Counted from the stretch's first letter, positions 10,865-22,687 are shown. The stretch is 64,000 nucleotides of DNA from Eutypa lata (GCA_022661535.1 JAKULF010000004.1:4588001-4652000), one strand, 5' to 3'. Notes: generated from the sequence alone by a model not told the origin. Made by a program: numbers and translations.

Positions 10865-11869
10865 TCAATTAGTACCTCTAACCCGACTGATGCCAAGTTG
10901 ATTAGCCACATTAACGTAACCTTCATCCTCAACGATTCCCGTGTTTCGAATCTTCTTGACCACGTCATCATCGCCCTCCCATGGCGCCCGACACATGGGA
11001 CAGGTCACCTTATCCTTAGCGCTTCTACGTTTAGTAGCAGCCCACATCTGAAAACATTCCTCGTGCATGTTTTGACCGCACTGAGCACGACAGTAGACAG
11101 TATCATCGGCGCCTTCGAACGGAGAAAAGCAAATGGGACAATCGCCTTCTAGTTCCTTGCGATTCTTGTCGTCGTCCTGTCTCTTGGTAGAATCATCGTC
11201 GCTGATTTCAATAGAGGGCGCGTTACTGAAGATCTCGCGCAGTTCGGAAGTGAGGAGAGCAAGTTGGTAGACGAGATCGTACCGGGCGCGAAGAACTCTC
11301 GACATGACGTAGATGACATGCTTGCATTGGTTCCCCTTCTGGGAATGAGGACAGGTGCATGTAGGGAGGTGGGAGATATGGATGTGGTAGATGTTTCCAG
11401 TAGATCCGGTCATTTCAATCATCTCCTCCGGGCATTCATCCGTGCCAGTGCGCATTCTACTCAAGATGTAGAAGCGCTGTGAGGTAGCGCGATCGTAGAT
11501 AAGAGTGAATTGCTGTGGAGCCTTGGGACGGAATCTCTTCAGACGTTTCTCTTCGTCCTTGGGCTTCTTCTGCTTTCTGGCGCGTGGTTTGGCCTTTCCC
11601 GCCTTCTTGGGCTTCTCTAGCTCTTCATCTTGATCGTCGTCGTCGTCGTCGGCAGCGGCAGAGATACGAGCCTTACTCGATTTTTGACGTGGACTGGAGG
11701 CTTCGAAGCTGTCAGGGAGCTTTCGTCTTCGAGAGGTTCGGGGTTGTGAAGTAGAAGTGGCAGATGCGGCAGACGCGGTGGGTGGCTTTGATGGGGCGCC
11801 ACTCTTGCTCTCGACCGTGGATTGTGCAGACAGTCTCGTCGTCATTGCCATCTTCTTCTTCTTATCCAT
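10865..11869 (-). CDS. SWIM and RING finger E3 ubiquitin ligase candidate
   Basis: Intact 334-residue frame. Residues 1-115 are basic and low-complexity, with an acidic DDDDDD run near 74 and Lys-rich nuclear-localisation-like stretches. A SWIM zinc finger follows at about 171-184 (CTCPHSQKGNQCKH, the CxCxnCxH signature). A RING finger sits at about 244-293 (CPIC, then CRAQCGQNMHEECFQMW, then CPMC). SWIM plus RING is the layout of ZSWIM2/MEX-type E3 ligases and of a fungal family often annotated by similarity as MAPKKK1-like. The RING would recruit an E2; the SWIM finger would bind protein or nucleic acid. All expected Cys and His ligands are visible. The downstream acidic ISDDDS segment (about 222-227) is a possible phosphorylation or SUMO-interaction patch. 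Confidence 0.85.
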   Translation of the reverse strand: MDKKKKMAMTTRLSAQSTVESKSGAPSKPPTASAASATSTSQPRTSRRRKLPDSFEASSPRQKSSKARISAAADDDDDDQDEELEKPKKAGKAKPRARKQKKPKDEEKRLKRFRPKAPQQFTLIYDRATSQRFYILSRMRTGTDECPEEMIEMTGSTGNIYHIHISHLPTCTCPHSQKGNQCKHVIYVMSRVLRARYDLVYQLALLTSELREIFSNAPSIEISDDDSTKRQDDDKNRKELEGDCPICFSPFEGADDTVYCRAQCGQNMHEECFQMWAATKRRSAKDKVTCPMCRAPWEGDDDVVKKIRNTGIVEDEGYVNVANQLGISRVRGTN

Positions 11870-13260
11870 TGTCGCTTGTCCTAGGTAGGGTGGGGTAGAG
11901 TAGGGTACTGTTTCTAGTAATCGATCAAATGACGTAATAAGGCACTCTCGTATTAGAACTCGAGAGTCGAGATTCTAACTTGAATGAATTGGAGACTGCG
12001 ACTTCTCGATTCAAGATGAAGTTTGCATTTGAGGTTGAGGAGGCACTTCGGCTTGACGGCATCGAAAAAGAAATGTTAATGAGTTGCATTGCATGTGCCT
12101 ACCCAACAAAGGCGGCACCGCAATTACCTAAGGTACGTGACTTCAATGTTAAGGTCGACTGGAATTCAAAGCATTCCATATCGGATTGAAGCATGTGGGG
12201 AAGGGATTAGCTAAGTTTATTTCAAGTAGATAATCATATACTACACATACAATATGTACATATCAATACCATTGACCATAATTATTACATCATATCATGT
12301 CCATTTGCAGAAAGCGCGAATGCACTCAACTTTATTTCAGACTAACATTGAGTTAAACACAAAACCAACGCGAGGTCAGGTGATCCCCCAAGTTCCGCTG
12401 ACCCATCACCCATTAACTTAATTGTCTGGTAATATCGAAGCTAACCCGATCTTATCCACTTGACGGACCCCAATCCGGAGCATAATGCAGCGATGTAAGC
12501 AACAGCATTGAATGCAATGCCTCGAAATGATGGCATGTGGGTGTGTAGGTACGAACATAAGAGTATCATACAACATAAACCAGAAGCTTGTAGGAGGAAG
12601 GAATTCGGTGATTACCTAAGTAGGTAGGTATTATTGACCTCGGAGCAAATTCTCCATCCCAATCAATGTCATTGGTATCCTTAACGTCACCATTCTTATC
12701 GACATCCCGAACGCTACTCTACGTAAAGTACCTCCTCTTACCTTATGATGGGAGTTTGAGGAAGGGTATGAAGATGTACGAAGAGCCTCAACACTTATGT
12801 ACATTGCTGCACCCAAGTGGCCGTCATCTTGCATACATTCAGGTGTCTGTCCAGTCGTTCACCCCTCATCTAATACTTATCCTTTTACTTTTCTAGCTCC
12901 GGTAATTGCTACCTATGAATCTCCACTATACCCCAGTGTGGAGTTACACACGGAAGCCATGCTTAATGAGATTCCCGAGATAGATGCCGCGACTTACAAT
13001 CGTGGCTTTGCCACCATGTCATCATTCCTCTAGCTGGACAAGGTTTTTATACAATCGGTAACGTAACTACCACGGCATCAACCGGTCTAAGTCCTCCGTC
13101 GCCTCCAATCGGTTGTAGACCACATCTGCAGGGATGAGCGACAGAGTCATGACGGCCGTATGTCGAAAGTTAGGTAGTCCAGGGTACCAAGTCGACAATA
13201 CGGAATCATGGCGTCGTCGGATCACCATGACATTATGAACCTCTCATACATTCAACCACC
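11870..13260. other. Intergenic region, divergent promoters
   Basis: Lies between the starts of the SWIM-RING gene (-) and the Rds1-like gene (+), so it should hold both promoters. Short frames at 11980-12189 and 12631-13033 are not supported by any motif. Confidence 0.45.
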
Positions 13261-13267
13261 TATATAA
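13261..13267 (+). promoter_or_regulatory. TATA box of the Rds1-like gene
   Basis: TATATAA lies 81-87 bp upstream of the ATG at 13348. The spacing suits a TATA-type, inducible promoter with a short leader. Confidence 0.5.
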
Positions 13268-13347
13268 TCCATTGCTGCAACCTGTCAGCATAATAACCAC
13301 TCTCTTGCTTCTGCCAGCTTCATGTACTGCGTGCCCACATAGCCACC

Positions 13348-14733
13348 ATGTCCCCGCATAAGATATACGCAGTAGCTACCTTCCTGTCATGTGTGTCGGA
13401 CATTCTCGCCGTTCCCGTCGTCTCTGAACCATCTACGACGGTGATTTCCGAACCTACACTCACGAATCCTGCTGTCCCTGTCACTGATGTAACGTCTCAC
13501 GGATCGTATACCGGGCCAGACCCTACAACCACCGGCGCCCTTTCTACTACTGTGGTAGCTTCATCTATCCCAGCACTACCAGCGGAACAGTACAAGTTTG
13601 ATTACCCAGCTGATGGACAGCTTCACGCCCCAGAGCCTGCGCCGTACACCCCTGCTGGCGGCGTAGGTACGAATGGCTCGGAGCCCGTTTACCGAGTACA
13701 GAGCGACTTCGACTACCAGTCCATCGCCTTAGGTCTCTACCAGGAATGGATCGAACTAGACCTCTTCCACCATGGTCTCGCCAAGTACTCCGAGGAGGAC
13801 TTCACCGATTACGGCTTGACGGCCGAGGACCGCTACCTGTTGCAGTTCATGGCCGAGCAGGAGGTCGGACATGCTACGGTCCTAACCAACATGCTTGGTC
13901 CTCAAGCACCCGTCCAATGCACGTACAACTATCCTGACACCAACCTTCACGAGTACATCGACTTCAGCCAGAAACTAACACGGTGGGGCGAGTCCGGTGT
14001 TTATGGCTTCCTCAACCACCTAGACTCCCGGGAAGTAGGTCAGATCCTCCTGCAGTCTATAACCACGGAAGCCCGCCAACAGATGATCTTCCGGCAATTC
14101 GAAGGCCTATTCCCCATGCCTGTCTGGTTCGAAGTCGGCATTCCGCAGTCGTGGGCATGGACGCTATTAGCACCCTACATCTCTTCGTGTCCGGAGAACC
14201 AGACCCAGCTGATCTGGCAGAACTTCCCCAAGTTGAACATTCTCAATCAGCCCAATCCGGCACGTACGAATGGTTCTGCGGTGTGGAATGAAACGCTAGG
14301 CGATTACGCCAACACACTCAACATAGCGGATGTCGATGCGGATGAGGGCTGTAACAATTCGACCTGCGGGCCAGCCATCACCCACAACCGATCTGTTCCG
14401 CTCTCGTACCCGGGTCGCCAAGTATTCTTGTCTTGGGATGATCCCGGAATGGCCATCGGACCCAATAACAGCTACGTGACGTCGACTTCCGCCGGCGACC
14501 CTCAGTACGCCGCCTGGGTATCCCAGCTGAACGTCACGTATTCGCCGCTACAAAACATCACCAACAACACAGCCTATACGATCCAGCCTAACGTCAGCAC
14601 GATCGAGGGAGACCCAGCTATCAATGGCACCATCTTTCTAGTTCTGACCGATAGCGATATCTATGTCACGCCTTTCAACCTGACGCAGATCAATCCTCAT
14701 GTCCGTGCCTTGAGCATCTATCAGGCCGGTTGA
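13348..14733 (+). CDS. rds1: Rds1-like secreted ferritin-fold protein
   Basis: Single-exon 461-residue protein. Residues 1-22 form a signal peptide (AVATFLSCVSDILAVP), followed by a Thr/Ser/Pro-rich segment to about 70. The conserved part, about 115-300, matches the ferritin-like domain of fungal Rds1-type proteins: SIALGLYQEWIELDLFHHGL, EDRYLLQFMAEQEVGHATVL, and the TEARQQMIFRQFEGLFPMP helix. The Glu and His residues (EWIELDLFHH, EQEVGH, EAR) are where ferritin-like folds place metal ligands, although catalysis has not been established for this group. Many NxS/T sites in the C-terminal third suggest N-glycosylation. In fission yeast rds1 responds to nutrient and stress signals. The TATA box upstream fits a regulated gene. 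Confidence 0.85.
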   Translation: MSPHKIYAVATFLSCVSDILAVPVVSEPSTTVISEPTLTNPAVPVTDVTSHGSYTGPDPTTTGALSTTVVASSIPALPAEQYKFDYPADGQLHAPEPAPYTPAGGVGTNGSEPVYRVQSDFDYQSIALGLYQEWIELDLFHHGLAKYSEEDFTDYGLTAEDRYLLQFMAEQEVGHATVLTNMLGPQAPVQCTYNYPDTNLHEYIDFSQKLTRWGESGVYGFLNHLDSREVGQILLQSITTEARQQMIFRQFEGLFPMPVWFEVGIPQSWAWTLLAPYISSCPENQTQLIWQNFPKLNILNQPNPARTNGSAVWNETLGDYANTLNIADVDADEGCNNSTCGPAITHNRSVPLSYPGRQVFLSWDDPGMAIGPNNSYVTSTSAGDPQYAAWVSQLNVTYSPLQNITNNTAYTIQPNVSTIEGDPAINGTIFLVLTDSDIYVTPFNLTQINPHVRALSIYQAG

Positions 14734-15757
14734 TCTGGTTTTAGATGTCGTGTTTGGCTTTGGTAACTTGGATAGAACACAGCGAGATTTTCTGGATTAA
14801 GGGCTGAGCGAGTGGCTTGTTTCTTATTGGTTGGTTCCTATTGCCTTCAGCAATAAGGGGCAGGCAGAGGGCACAAAGGGGAAGGTGGTCCGATGATCAG
14901 AGAAAATAGGCCGTCACATTGGCATAATAGCAACTTTCGCGCTACCTGTATCATGAATAATTCTGCGCGTGGAATATGGTGCATCAAGTAATATTACGTA
15001 GTTATTGTCTGTGAAAGGATGGATACTACCTTCAGCCTTCAGCCGTGATAATATCCATGCAACGTGTTAGGACACACAATATGCGTACCACCGAGCCCGA
15101 GCCTCTTTCCTGGACACAGATGTCCATCAACCCCAACTCCTGTTTACCTCAAGTATACCAACCATGTCAAGCCATTACTCGGGGGGAGAGAGGTAGGAAA
15201 GGTACGAATTAGCATTAATGTAGCTACACCAGCGAAAAAGACACCCGAGGTCAGCGTCGACGAAGTAGAGCAAGGCGCCATAGCCCAATAGAAGGATTCG
15301 AAGTCAACCAAGTCTCTCATTGCAGTACATCCCTGGATTGAACAAGCGTAGCAGGTCATCGGGTGTTCTAAAATTGACCTCTTAGCCATTACTACCAGCC
15401 AGTATGTAACCCGGGGAAAGAGGCGTTACCTACGCATCAGGTTTTAGCACTTCAACGTTCACGGTATGCAAGAAAAGGAGGGCAAACAGGAGAACAAACA
15501 AGGCAGAGGACTAAAAAAAGTCTTACTAAGCATATTTTGTGATTCGCTAACCTATTCCCATGATATTGTAAGTCCTATCCCTCTATCAGGCATGCATCTC
15601 CAATAGCCAGCCCGCTGAATGGGGATAGGTAGTCGCTAAGGTAAAATTAATTCTCTATCCAGAACACCACCACAGCCTCAGCACAGGCAACAGGATATCT
15701 GCTCCGATCTAGAGCAAAGAACGCTGATATATATATAAAGACCGACCAACCCGCACG
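14734..15757. other. Intergenic region, convergent genes
   Basis: 3' flanks of the Rds1-like gene (+) and SPT8 (-). No supported gene or repeat was found. Confidence 0.45.
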
Positions 15758-17857
15758 TCACTGCGGCACATTGATCTCGTATCCAATCAACACCTCGGTG
15801 TTGGTACCCTCCCAACCGCGGTTCCCAGCCGCGGAGAGCATGAAGCGACTCGACGCGTCCACATACAAGCTCGATATGACACCCGCCCTAGGGGGGCCAG
15901 GGATGATCAAGAACGGCGGCGGCGAATGTTTAGACGGGCCGGAATGCAAGTCGTACAGCCGCAGGATATCATGGGACGCGCAGACGAGGTGACGACCATT
16001 CACCATAGGGCGCACGCAGCTGACGGGGCCGCTGCCGCCGGGGAACTTGAAGACTCGCTCGGGCTGCCAGCCGGCGCGCGCCTTGTGTATGCTGAACTCC
16101 TCTACTGTCCCGTTGCGCCGCCCAGCGTAGATCCAGTTCCCATCTGGGCTCCAGCACGCGCCCATGCACCACGGCGGCACGCCTGGCCGGTTCCCGATCC
16201 GAGCGATGGGGTTCGGCATTCGTCGGTCCCATACCCGCATCATTCCGTCGATCGACGCCGACATGAACGTGCTGTCGGATGTCTGAGATGCGTCATGATA
16301 TGTGGGAGGGGGTGCTGCAAATACTGCCGATGGTGACTCGGGAGCTGGTATCTGAGACAATTCGGCTATAGGCTGTGAAGAATCTGCAGGGTGGGTCGAG
16401 AAGGTGTTGTTCCCATCAGATGGTATGGAAAAGTCGGGGAGGGGCGGAAGAGTGGATGGATCGCTGCTATTGTTGTTGCCACCATCGCCGTCAAAAAGGA
16501 CTGTGTGTAGATTGTCCGAGTCTTGCGGGGGAGGATGTTGCACAGGCGGTGCCTGGGTGTCGACAGCATCATATGTAGGAGCAGACATATCGAAGCTGCC
16601 CATATTAGCGTCAGCACCCTCTCGCGCCGAGTCTTGCATCATAGCCCTGGAGAATTCATTATCATCATCTCCACCAAACCCGCCCATCCCATCGTTGTCG
16701 CCGAATAGATCTGAGCCCGCTGTCGGGCTCCCACCAAACAGACTGTCGTGAGCAGGGCTTCCCTGTGCATCTCCCAAACCGTCGGTTCCGTTTGGCATCT
16801 GGCTGTTGACCCCATTCATTCCAGTGCCGTTGATACCGTCTTTCGCGTCAGCGCCAAAGATGTCATTCCCAAAATCAAAACCGGCACCCGTTCCACCATG
16901 CTCAGTCTTGCCGAAGAACGTATCACTCAGCTCTGCCTCCTCGGCCGCTTCCGGGGGTACGGGGGCGCCTCCCATTGGGCGTATCTCGATGGCTGATATC
17001 TGACTCGTGGTACCATCAAACTGTCTCGTCACCAGACCAGTGTTCAAGTCCCAATCGAATATATTCTTGTCCCAGCTTCCGCTTAGGACGCTCTTTTCGT
17101 CGGCGGCGAGGGTCAGCACGCTCACGGCATTGCTGTGCTTCTGTAAACACGTGATACGCTTGCCCTCGTCATGCCTGACGCTCTGGAGGTTGATACCCCC
17201 GTTCTCTAAACCGGAAAGGAGCCACAGTGCTTGGGAATTCACAGCCAAGCTGTAGACAGGACTCAGCACGAGATCCTCGGCACGGGCGCCCGGTGCTTGA
17301 GGTTCGGCATTCTCCCAATATGACATCAAGACTCCGGCCTTCACGACGGAATCAACGAAGGGATGTCTCTGGGCTACGGTCAACAGCTGCTTGCCGTTGA
17401 TGGTACCGGGGCCGTCGTACTTCCGAATGTAACCATCAGACCCACCAGTCATCCAATAGCGAAGGTCCGGAGTGATAGCCATTGCGTTAATACTAGTAGC
17501 CATGGGGGCGGCCATGGTTGGGACAATGTCGTACGTCTTTGCGTTGAGGTATTCAGGGCGTATAGTAGGTTCCCACTTGGGGGTGCCGGATGGACCAGGG
17601 GTAGCGGATGTCCGGGTCACTGTCGGGTTTGTGGAACCCGGAGCCAGACCGTTAGATTGTTGCTGGTCCTGGGCATCCTCATCCTCGTCATGCTGATCCT
17701 GATCATCATCTTCGTCATCGTCGTTATCATTCTCATTGTCATTCTCATCATTGTCATCCTCGTGGTCTTGGTTTTCGTCCTCCCCCTCGGGATCTTGCAT
17801 CAACTCATCCTGCTCATTATCGGAGCTCGCATTTGAATCCCGGTCAAAATCATCCAT
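15758..17857 (-). CDS. SPT8: SPT8, WD-repeat subunit of SAGA
   Basis: 699 residues from the Met at 17857. The open frame extends 93 codons further upstream to 18136, but that part is hydrophobic and unlike SPT8, so I treat it as leader. The start chosen gives the hallmark N-terminus MDDFDRDS followed by a very acidic Asp/Glu/Asn tract to about residue 75. WD40 blades follow: SINAMAITPDLRYWMTGGSDGYIRKYD, SPVYSLAVNSQALWLLSGLENGGI, NAVSVLTLAADEKSVLSGSWDKNIFDWDL. A long disordered insertion (Gly/Asp/Asn-rich, about 275-500) precedes the C-terminal blades (FMSASIDGMMRVWDRRM, CWSPDGNWIYAGRRNG). SPT8 helps SAGA deliver TBP to promoters in the nucleus. No frameshift is seen. The long insertion between blades is usual in filamentous fungi. 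Confidence 0.9.
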   Translation of the reverse strand: MDDFDRDSNASSDNEQDELMQDPEGEDENQDHEDDNDENDNENDNDDDEDDDQDQHDEDEDAQDQQQSNGLAPGSTNPTVTRTSATPGPSGTPKWEPTIRPEYLNAKTYDIVPTMAAPMATSINAMAITPDLRYWMTGGSDGYIRKYDGPGTINGKQLLTVAQRHPFVDSVVKAGVLMSYWENAEPQAPGARAEDLVLSPVYSLAVNSQALWLLSGLENGGINLQSVRHDEGKRITCLQKHSNAVSVLTLAADEKSVLSGSWDKNIFDWDLNTGLVTRQFDGTTSQISAIEIRPMGGAPVPPEAAEEAELSDTFFGKTEHGGTGAGFDFGNDIFGADAKDGINGTGMNGVNSQMPNGTDGLGDAQGSPAHDSLFGGSPTAGSDLFGDNDGMGGFGGDDDNEFSRAMMQDSAREGADANMGSFDMSAPTYDAVDTQAPPVQHPPPQDSDNLHTVLFDGDGGNNNSSDPSTLPPLPDFSIPSDGNNTFSTHPADSSQPIAELSQIPAPESPSAVFAAPPPTYHDASQTSDSTFMSASIDGMMRVWDRRMPNPIARIGNRPGVPPWCMGACWSPDGNWIYAGRRNGTVEEFSIHKARAGWQPERVFKFPGGSGPVSCVRPMVNGRHLVCASHDILRLYDLHSGPSKHSPPPFLIIPGPPRAGVISSLYVDASSRFMLSAAGNRGWEGTNTEVLIGYEINVPQ

Positions 17858-19588
17858 GCTTATGATGTTACTAAGCAGATAGAGAGGAGAAAGAATACCC
17901 AAGTCTATGCTATACCTTAGAGGGGTATTAATTCTTAGACAGGAGATGCAGGTAAGCCCCAATATGTTTGCTTTAGTGCCAATAAACCACCTAATGCCGC
18001 TACAGATTTGAGAGGTGGGTGGGGGTAATTGCGTGTGATTAGAGATGTCAAAGTAAATGAATGCGAACCAATAAAACAGTAGTAGAAGAATGGTGGTGCC
18101 AGTGGTGGTATCACGAGCTAACAAGGCAACACACACAAAAACGAGTATAGACTCTCTATCCTATCCTATCCTATTGATATCAAAGCATATTTGAGCAAGG
18201 GTCAAGATGTTTGGAAAAGATACACTATACGGTACCTGATAATGATAACAACAACGACGACGACAAGGCTGAAGTCATAACGTGAACAGGGTTGATTGAG
18301 TGGATGGAATGGATGGATGAACGGATGAGTGTGTGTGGGCTTATGGGGTTGGTTTAGGTGTCAAAGCCTCGTCGCGGAATGCGAAATGCGAAATGAAATT
18401 CTTGAGGTTGAGTGGAAGGAATAATTATGGAGATTTGCCAAGACGTGCATGGAGGCTGAACTAAACCGGACTGGGGTAAGCATGTATGCACATAGGTAGT
18501 TACATGTATGTACAGCATGGAGCTAGCAACATGTGCGTATGTAGGGCCATGTCACTAAGGTAGGTACCCAATTAGGTAGGTATGCAGAACCTTCAGGGGA
18601 TTTTACCTTAAACTAGGTATTTTCCATCCATACATGCATGTGAAAGCCCCCGCCATCAGAAGAAGCACAGTCAGCCCTTCGGCACTCAGACACTTCCAAG
18701 TAAGCAAACCTATCTAATGTACTGTATGCAATGTAACCTCACCTCAGTTCTCCAAAGCATCACCTCATAGTCGCAAAGTTGCACGTCATTCAGCAGACCT
18801 TTTATATTCATTTTCAGAAACCTATACAACCTAACTACCTGCTCTATGAAGGTATGATCTCCCAAAGTTTAGAAGAGTGAAAATAACTTCACATGCTACC
18901 TACCAGACCCAGCCAATTGGACTTCCCCAGTTGCCAATTGAGCCTTCCTATCTCAATCTTACTCTCACATCACCTCTCAAGTACCTTCCTCTACTATGAG
19001 ATGGCAGTATTACGTGCTCATACGTAGACGACCGTAGTTAGTAACTATCATACGATTCGCAATTGATAGATTTCTAGATTTATAAGGGCAGAAAGATAGC
19101 TGATATGACCTGCCAAGAACGTATTGGTACATAGTATTTTGGTACTTAATTGATGGTGCCATAACGATGCAACTTGGCAACACCACCGCTGTCCTTCTAT
19201 CGTGCCGTAAATGGTGCCGTGGATGACAGTAGTCAGAGTCGACGATAAGTTAGGCCGATCATCAGTCTTGACTACATACGTTATCCATAAATCGAACGTC
19301 GATTACTGTTCTACCTGTATGTCTGTGTCTATGTTGAGGGGCTCAGCAAGACTAACAGGATGAACAAAGTTTAATTACATGGCTGTGCAGTCTGTCTAGG
19401 GACATCCAACATCTTGTCACGTATAGTACGAGGTATTATATAAGATTAATGATGGGGACCAAAATCAAGACGTGTGTATTCAAGGTTAAGTAAGTAGGTA
19501 TCATATGCCGTAAGCAAATATTCAAGTAATCTATAGATGAACCAAGTGTATAATATATATAAGAAACAAAGGTGAGCGAGCGACATCA
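17858..19588. other. Intergenic region upstream of SPT8
   Basis: Contains the SPT8 leader and promoter, with a small CTATC tandem run (18157-18173) and GGAT runs (18301-18330). Nothing gene-like was recognised. It also holds the 3' flank of the acyltransferase gene. Confidence 0.45.
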
Positions 19589-21040
19589 TCACGCCATAAA
19601 CCGTGGTCTGTCCGTAACCGGATTCGGTGACGGCGACATACATTTCTTCTCAACCCATTTCGCTAAATTCGTGGACGGGATATCCACCGCCCTCCAAAAG
19701 ATATCCGACGCCCAGATGACAACAGGGAAATACGTTATCGTGGCCATGACGAAGCTGACAGCATATTGCCATTCACCCTCGTGACCAAAAATGCTCCAGC
19801 AAGCAGCGGTGATCCATGTGCCGATAGTGCGGTTGCCAAGCCCATGGACAAGGTATAGTGCGAAGCTGATACGTCCGAGATAACGAGCTGGACGGGTGAG
19901 GAATAGTCCTTGCACACTAGGCAGGAAAGCCATGGCGCCGACGATCAAAATCGAGCCCACCGCAAGCCAGAAGCGGCGACGATAGGCCGTGTATGGCCAG
20001 ACGTATTGAGACCACATGAACCCCGGCGTCTCTATGTTGCCATCTCTGGGATATCCGGAGAGGTAGACGCCCAGCGTCAACGTGGCAAATAACGCGATAT
20101 TCAGTAACCTCCGTTTCGACGGGTTCTGGGGTTTCCGTGGGAAGAGAATTTCCAATTCCGCAATGATCATCCCCATGACAAACAGGGCCGCATCCCAACG
20201 CTTGTGCATGAACCCATGCGTAACCAACAACCCCTCGACGGCCAAGCGGACGACGGGGCGAACCCGCGCCAGCCCAATAATCAGGAGGAATACAACCATA
20301 GAGCCGCGAAACTCCACGGCGATAGACCAGAGTTGCGGGTTATAGAAGCCGAAGTACGACACATCCCAAGCCCATGGGTCGGACTCCATGTCGAGGAAGT
20401 CAAGGTAGGCTGTCAAGCCATGCGTGAACCGCTTCCCGTCCACCTTGCTTGGAATGCTCACAAGACCAAAGTCGGTGCAAACATAGGCCAGCAAGCTAGA
20501 GGCGAACGCCGGCAGAAAGAGCCGGATAGCGCGGCGAAAGGTGATGGATGAAAGACTGGCGAACAGCTCCGGGTATTCGTGGCGGTGCATTCGCTGGATG
20601 AAACGATGTGACAGCACGAAGCCCGACACGACGAAGAACACTGCTACCATGGCGGCTCCGGAGTAAATAAGCCGCACAAATGGTAGCAGCCATAGCGAGG
20701 TCCGGTCTTGGTAACCCCATGAGGAATTAACCGAGGGGTAATATACGTGACTCCAGTGCAGGGAGAAGACGATCAGAGAAGCTACCCCTCGCACTCCATC
20801 GAGATATTCCGTCCTCGACTTGGGCGAGGCCGCTTTCTCTGACGATAACGAGCTGTCAGACGTCGCTGACTGTCTCTGCAAGAAGCTGGGGCGTAAGAGA
20901 GCAAGGCACTGGCCAGCCACAGCCAGAAATGATTGTGGCTTCCATATAGGCCGCCTCCATCGTGATTTGGGGGGAGCGGAGGGCGACAGTGGTAAGAGAG
21001 ATTCGCGGTCTTCACCGTCTGGGGATCTTTCTAAGCGCAT
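19589..21040 (-). CDS. Acyltransferase-3 family membrane protein
   Basis: Intact 483-residue multi-pass membrane protein. After a basic, Ser-rich cytosolic N-terminus (1-75), EYLDGVRGVASLIVFSLHWSH opens the Acyltransferase_3 (OafA/NodX-type) domain with the conserved His95. GAAMVAVFFVVSGFVLSHRF and ITFRRAIRLFLPAF follow, the usual second and third membrane segments with the Arg-rich loop. About ten hydrophobic segments reach the C-terminus. Members transfer acyl groups, often acetyl, onto sugars or lipids at a membrane. The substrate here is unknown. The two next genes are also membrane-bound carbohydrate-modifying enzymes, so cell-surface glycan acylation is plausible but inferred. Confidence 0.85.
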   Translation of the reverse strand: MRLERSPDGEDRESLLPLSPSAPPKSRWRRPIWKPQSFLAVAGQCLALLRPSFLQRQSATSDSSLSSEKAASPKSRTEYLDGVRGVASLIVFSLHWSHVYYPSVNSSWGYQDRTSLWLLPFVRLIYSGAAMVAVFFVVSGFVLSHRFIQRMHRHEYPELFASLSSITFRRAIRLFLPAFASSLLAYVCTDFGLVSIPSKVDGKRFTHGLTAYLDFLDMESDPWAWDVSYFGFYNPQLWSIAVEFRGSMVVFLLIIGLARVRPVVRLAVEGLLVTHGFMHKRWDAALFVMGMIIAELEILFPRKPQNPSKRRLLNIALFATLTLGVYLSGYPRDGNIETPGFMWSQYVWPYTAYRRRFWLAVGSILIVGAMAFLPSVQGLFLTRPARYLGRISFALYLVHGLGNRTIGTWITAACWSIFGHEGEWQYAVSFVMATITYFPVVIWASDIFWRAVDIPSTNLAKWVEKKCMSPSPNPVTDRPRFMA

Positions 21041-22687
21041 CGCTTCAGCGTGCCGAGATCACTCTCGGTGTGCGAAGTATGCCCTTCTCAACGACAACAG
21101 AAAATAGTGTTTCCTACACGGAAAGCAGATCAGTCTGGGAATCTACTATCGCGTCCTCATGTTAAAGAAGAAAAAATGTGTAGTGTGTATGAAGTAAAGG
21201 GAACCCGAGACAAAGTTGCACTAGGCAAGCCAGCAGTCTAAAGATGGTAACATAGATTCTTCGTGGGGAACAAAAGATAAAGGCGAAAGGATGACAGTTA
21301 ATTGAAGTCTCCATTGTGACGCAGATGGATTGGACCCATCAAGCCTTCATTATTAGGATAGGCGACTAGTGATGCCGTACCTTGCTCGTCTGAGATAATA
21401 TTGGGGCCGGGATATGACTAAGAGGCTTGTCTACTTACTGTATTTGATAAGGATTCAGTGTTGAAATTTTCAAATTACATTCTTGTCTTGTCATTAAACA
21501 AGTCCCCAGATTCTGAAATAGCATGAACGAGCTAAATCGACTAATCAAGATAACTTTATAACTAATAAAAACTCCGTGAACTACTGCCGAATGACACCTA
21601 TAGCTAAAAAATGCAGACGGGAGAGGAGAAATCGCCCTCTGGCCTAGATAAGGATGCACGTAACGGTTTCAACAGATGCTACACGCTATAGGTGATATTC
21701 AGACACATCAGTTGCCGTAGGTGGTATATGATAGCTGAGTTATTACTTTTCTCCGTCAGCGGCGCCACTGGCGCATGGCAGCACCATGGCATGCCATGGC
21801 AACCCAAGACATACATAGTTTAGTTAGGGTCCCCTCCGTAACATTTCCTCCTTTTTTACCCACGCTACGATGCTGACTTTGATAACCGGCATCATTAGAA
21901 ATGATGATCAGGGGGGCATGTCATGGAGTCCAGACCTGCCAAGCCTCCAGATATCCGGTAGCGGTTGTAACCCCACGGCTGATTGGACAAGCCCCTGGAG
22001 GCACGATACAGATAATCCTGCACGAATGCTAGAACAGGCAAAGTGGGAATTACGCCAATCCACGCATTAGGTTACGATCTTCGGGAGATAGATATTGGCA
22101 AGAAGCTTATTGTTTTAGCCGGCATGTTGCTGGCAGTCCACTTGCAGAATCGATGGTGGGTGCATACTACACGGACCTAAACTGGAAGCTGATCGCGTGC
22201 CGTGGCGGTCTTGGGAAATTCTTGGACGGTGTAAAATACTATTCAGTTAGGGAATATTCCGTTCAACTACTACTACTAGATAGATATGTGCGTGAGCAAA
22301 AGTGATAGAATTTGCGGCTATTGCCACATATGTATCAGCAACCATCTTGAAATCCGCCAAGACGATACATCCTAACGTCACAAGCAAAACTGCCGGCTTG
22401 TCCCTGAAAACTGAATCCTTCCGGATCAAGCAAGTCATCGCATGACATCCGCATGAGAGCTCAAGAAAGGTTCGAAGCGCTCTCGTCGTGCAGGACCTCT
22501 TGACCAGCCACATATCTTTTTGAACAGGTTCGACTAGATTTGGTGCGGTGGATGTGACACCGGATTGTCGAGGAAACTCCGTTTGTCCTCCGGACCAGCT
22601 TGTATTAATTCTGTTCGAGCTCGCAGCATTCTCACCAGTCCCGTCCCTTCGTTCGTCCGAATTGCCAGTGACTCTTCTCAAGGCAAG
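21041..22687. other. Intergenic, divergent promoters
   Basis: Lies between the starts of the acyltransferase (-) and Stealth (+) genes. The Stealth reading frame is open back to 22565, but the segment before 22688 lacks family features. Nothing else was recognised. Confidence 0.45.

Noticed and set aside
11515..11754. Plus-strand ORF opposite the SWIM-RING gene, and similar long frames opposite SPT8 and the GC-rich secreted gene
   Set aside because: They are antisense or out-of-frame shadows of high-complexity real coding sequence.
17858..18136. N-terminal extension of SPT8 by 93 residues
   Set aside because: The segment is hydrophobic, lacks SPT8 similarity and lies before the usual MDDFD start. 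Probably leader or intron-containing.
22565..22687. Extra 41 residues on the Stealth protein
   Set aside because: Open but not conserved-looking; the ATG at 22688 gives a standard type II membrane protein.
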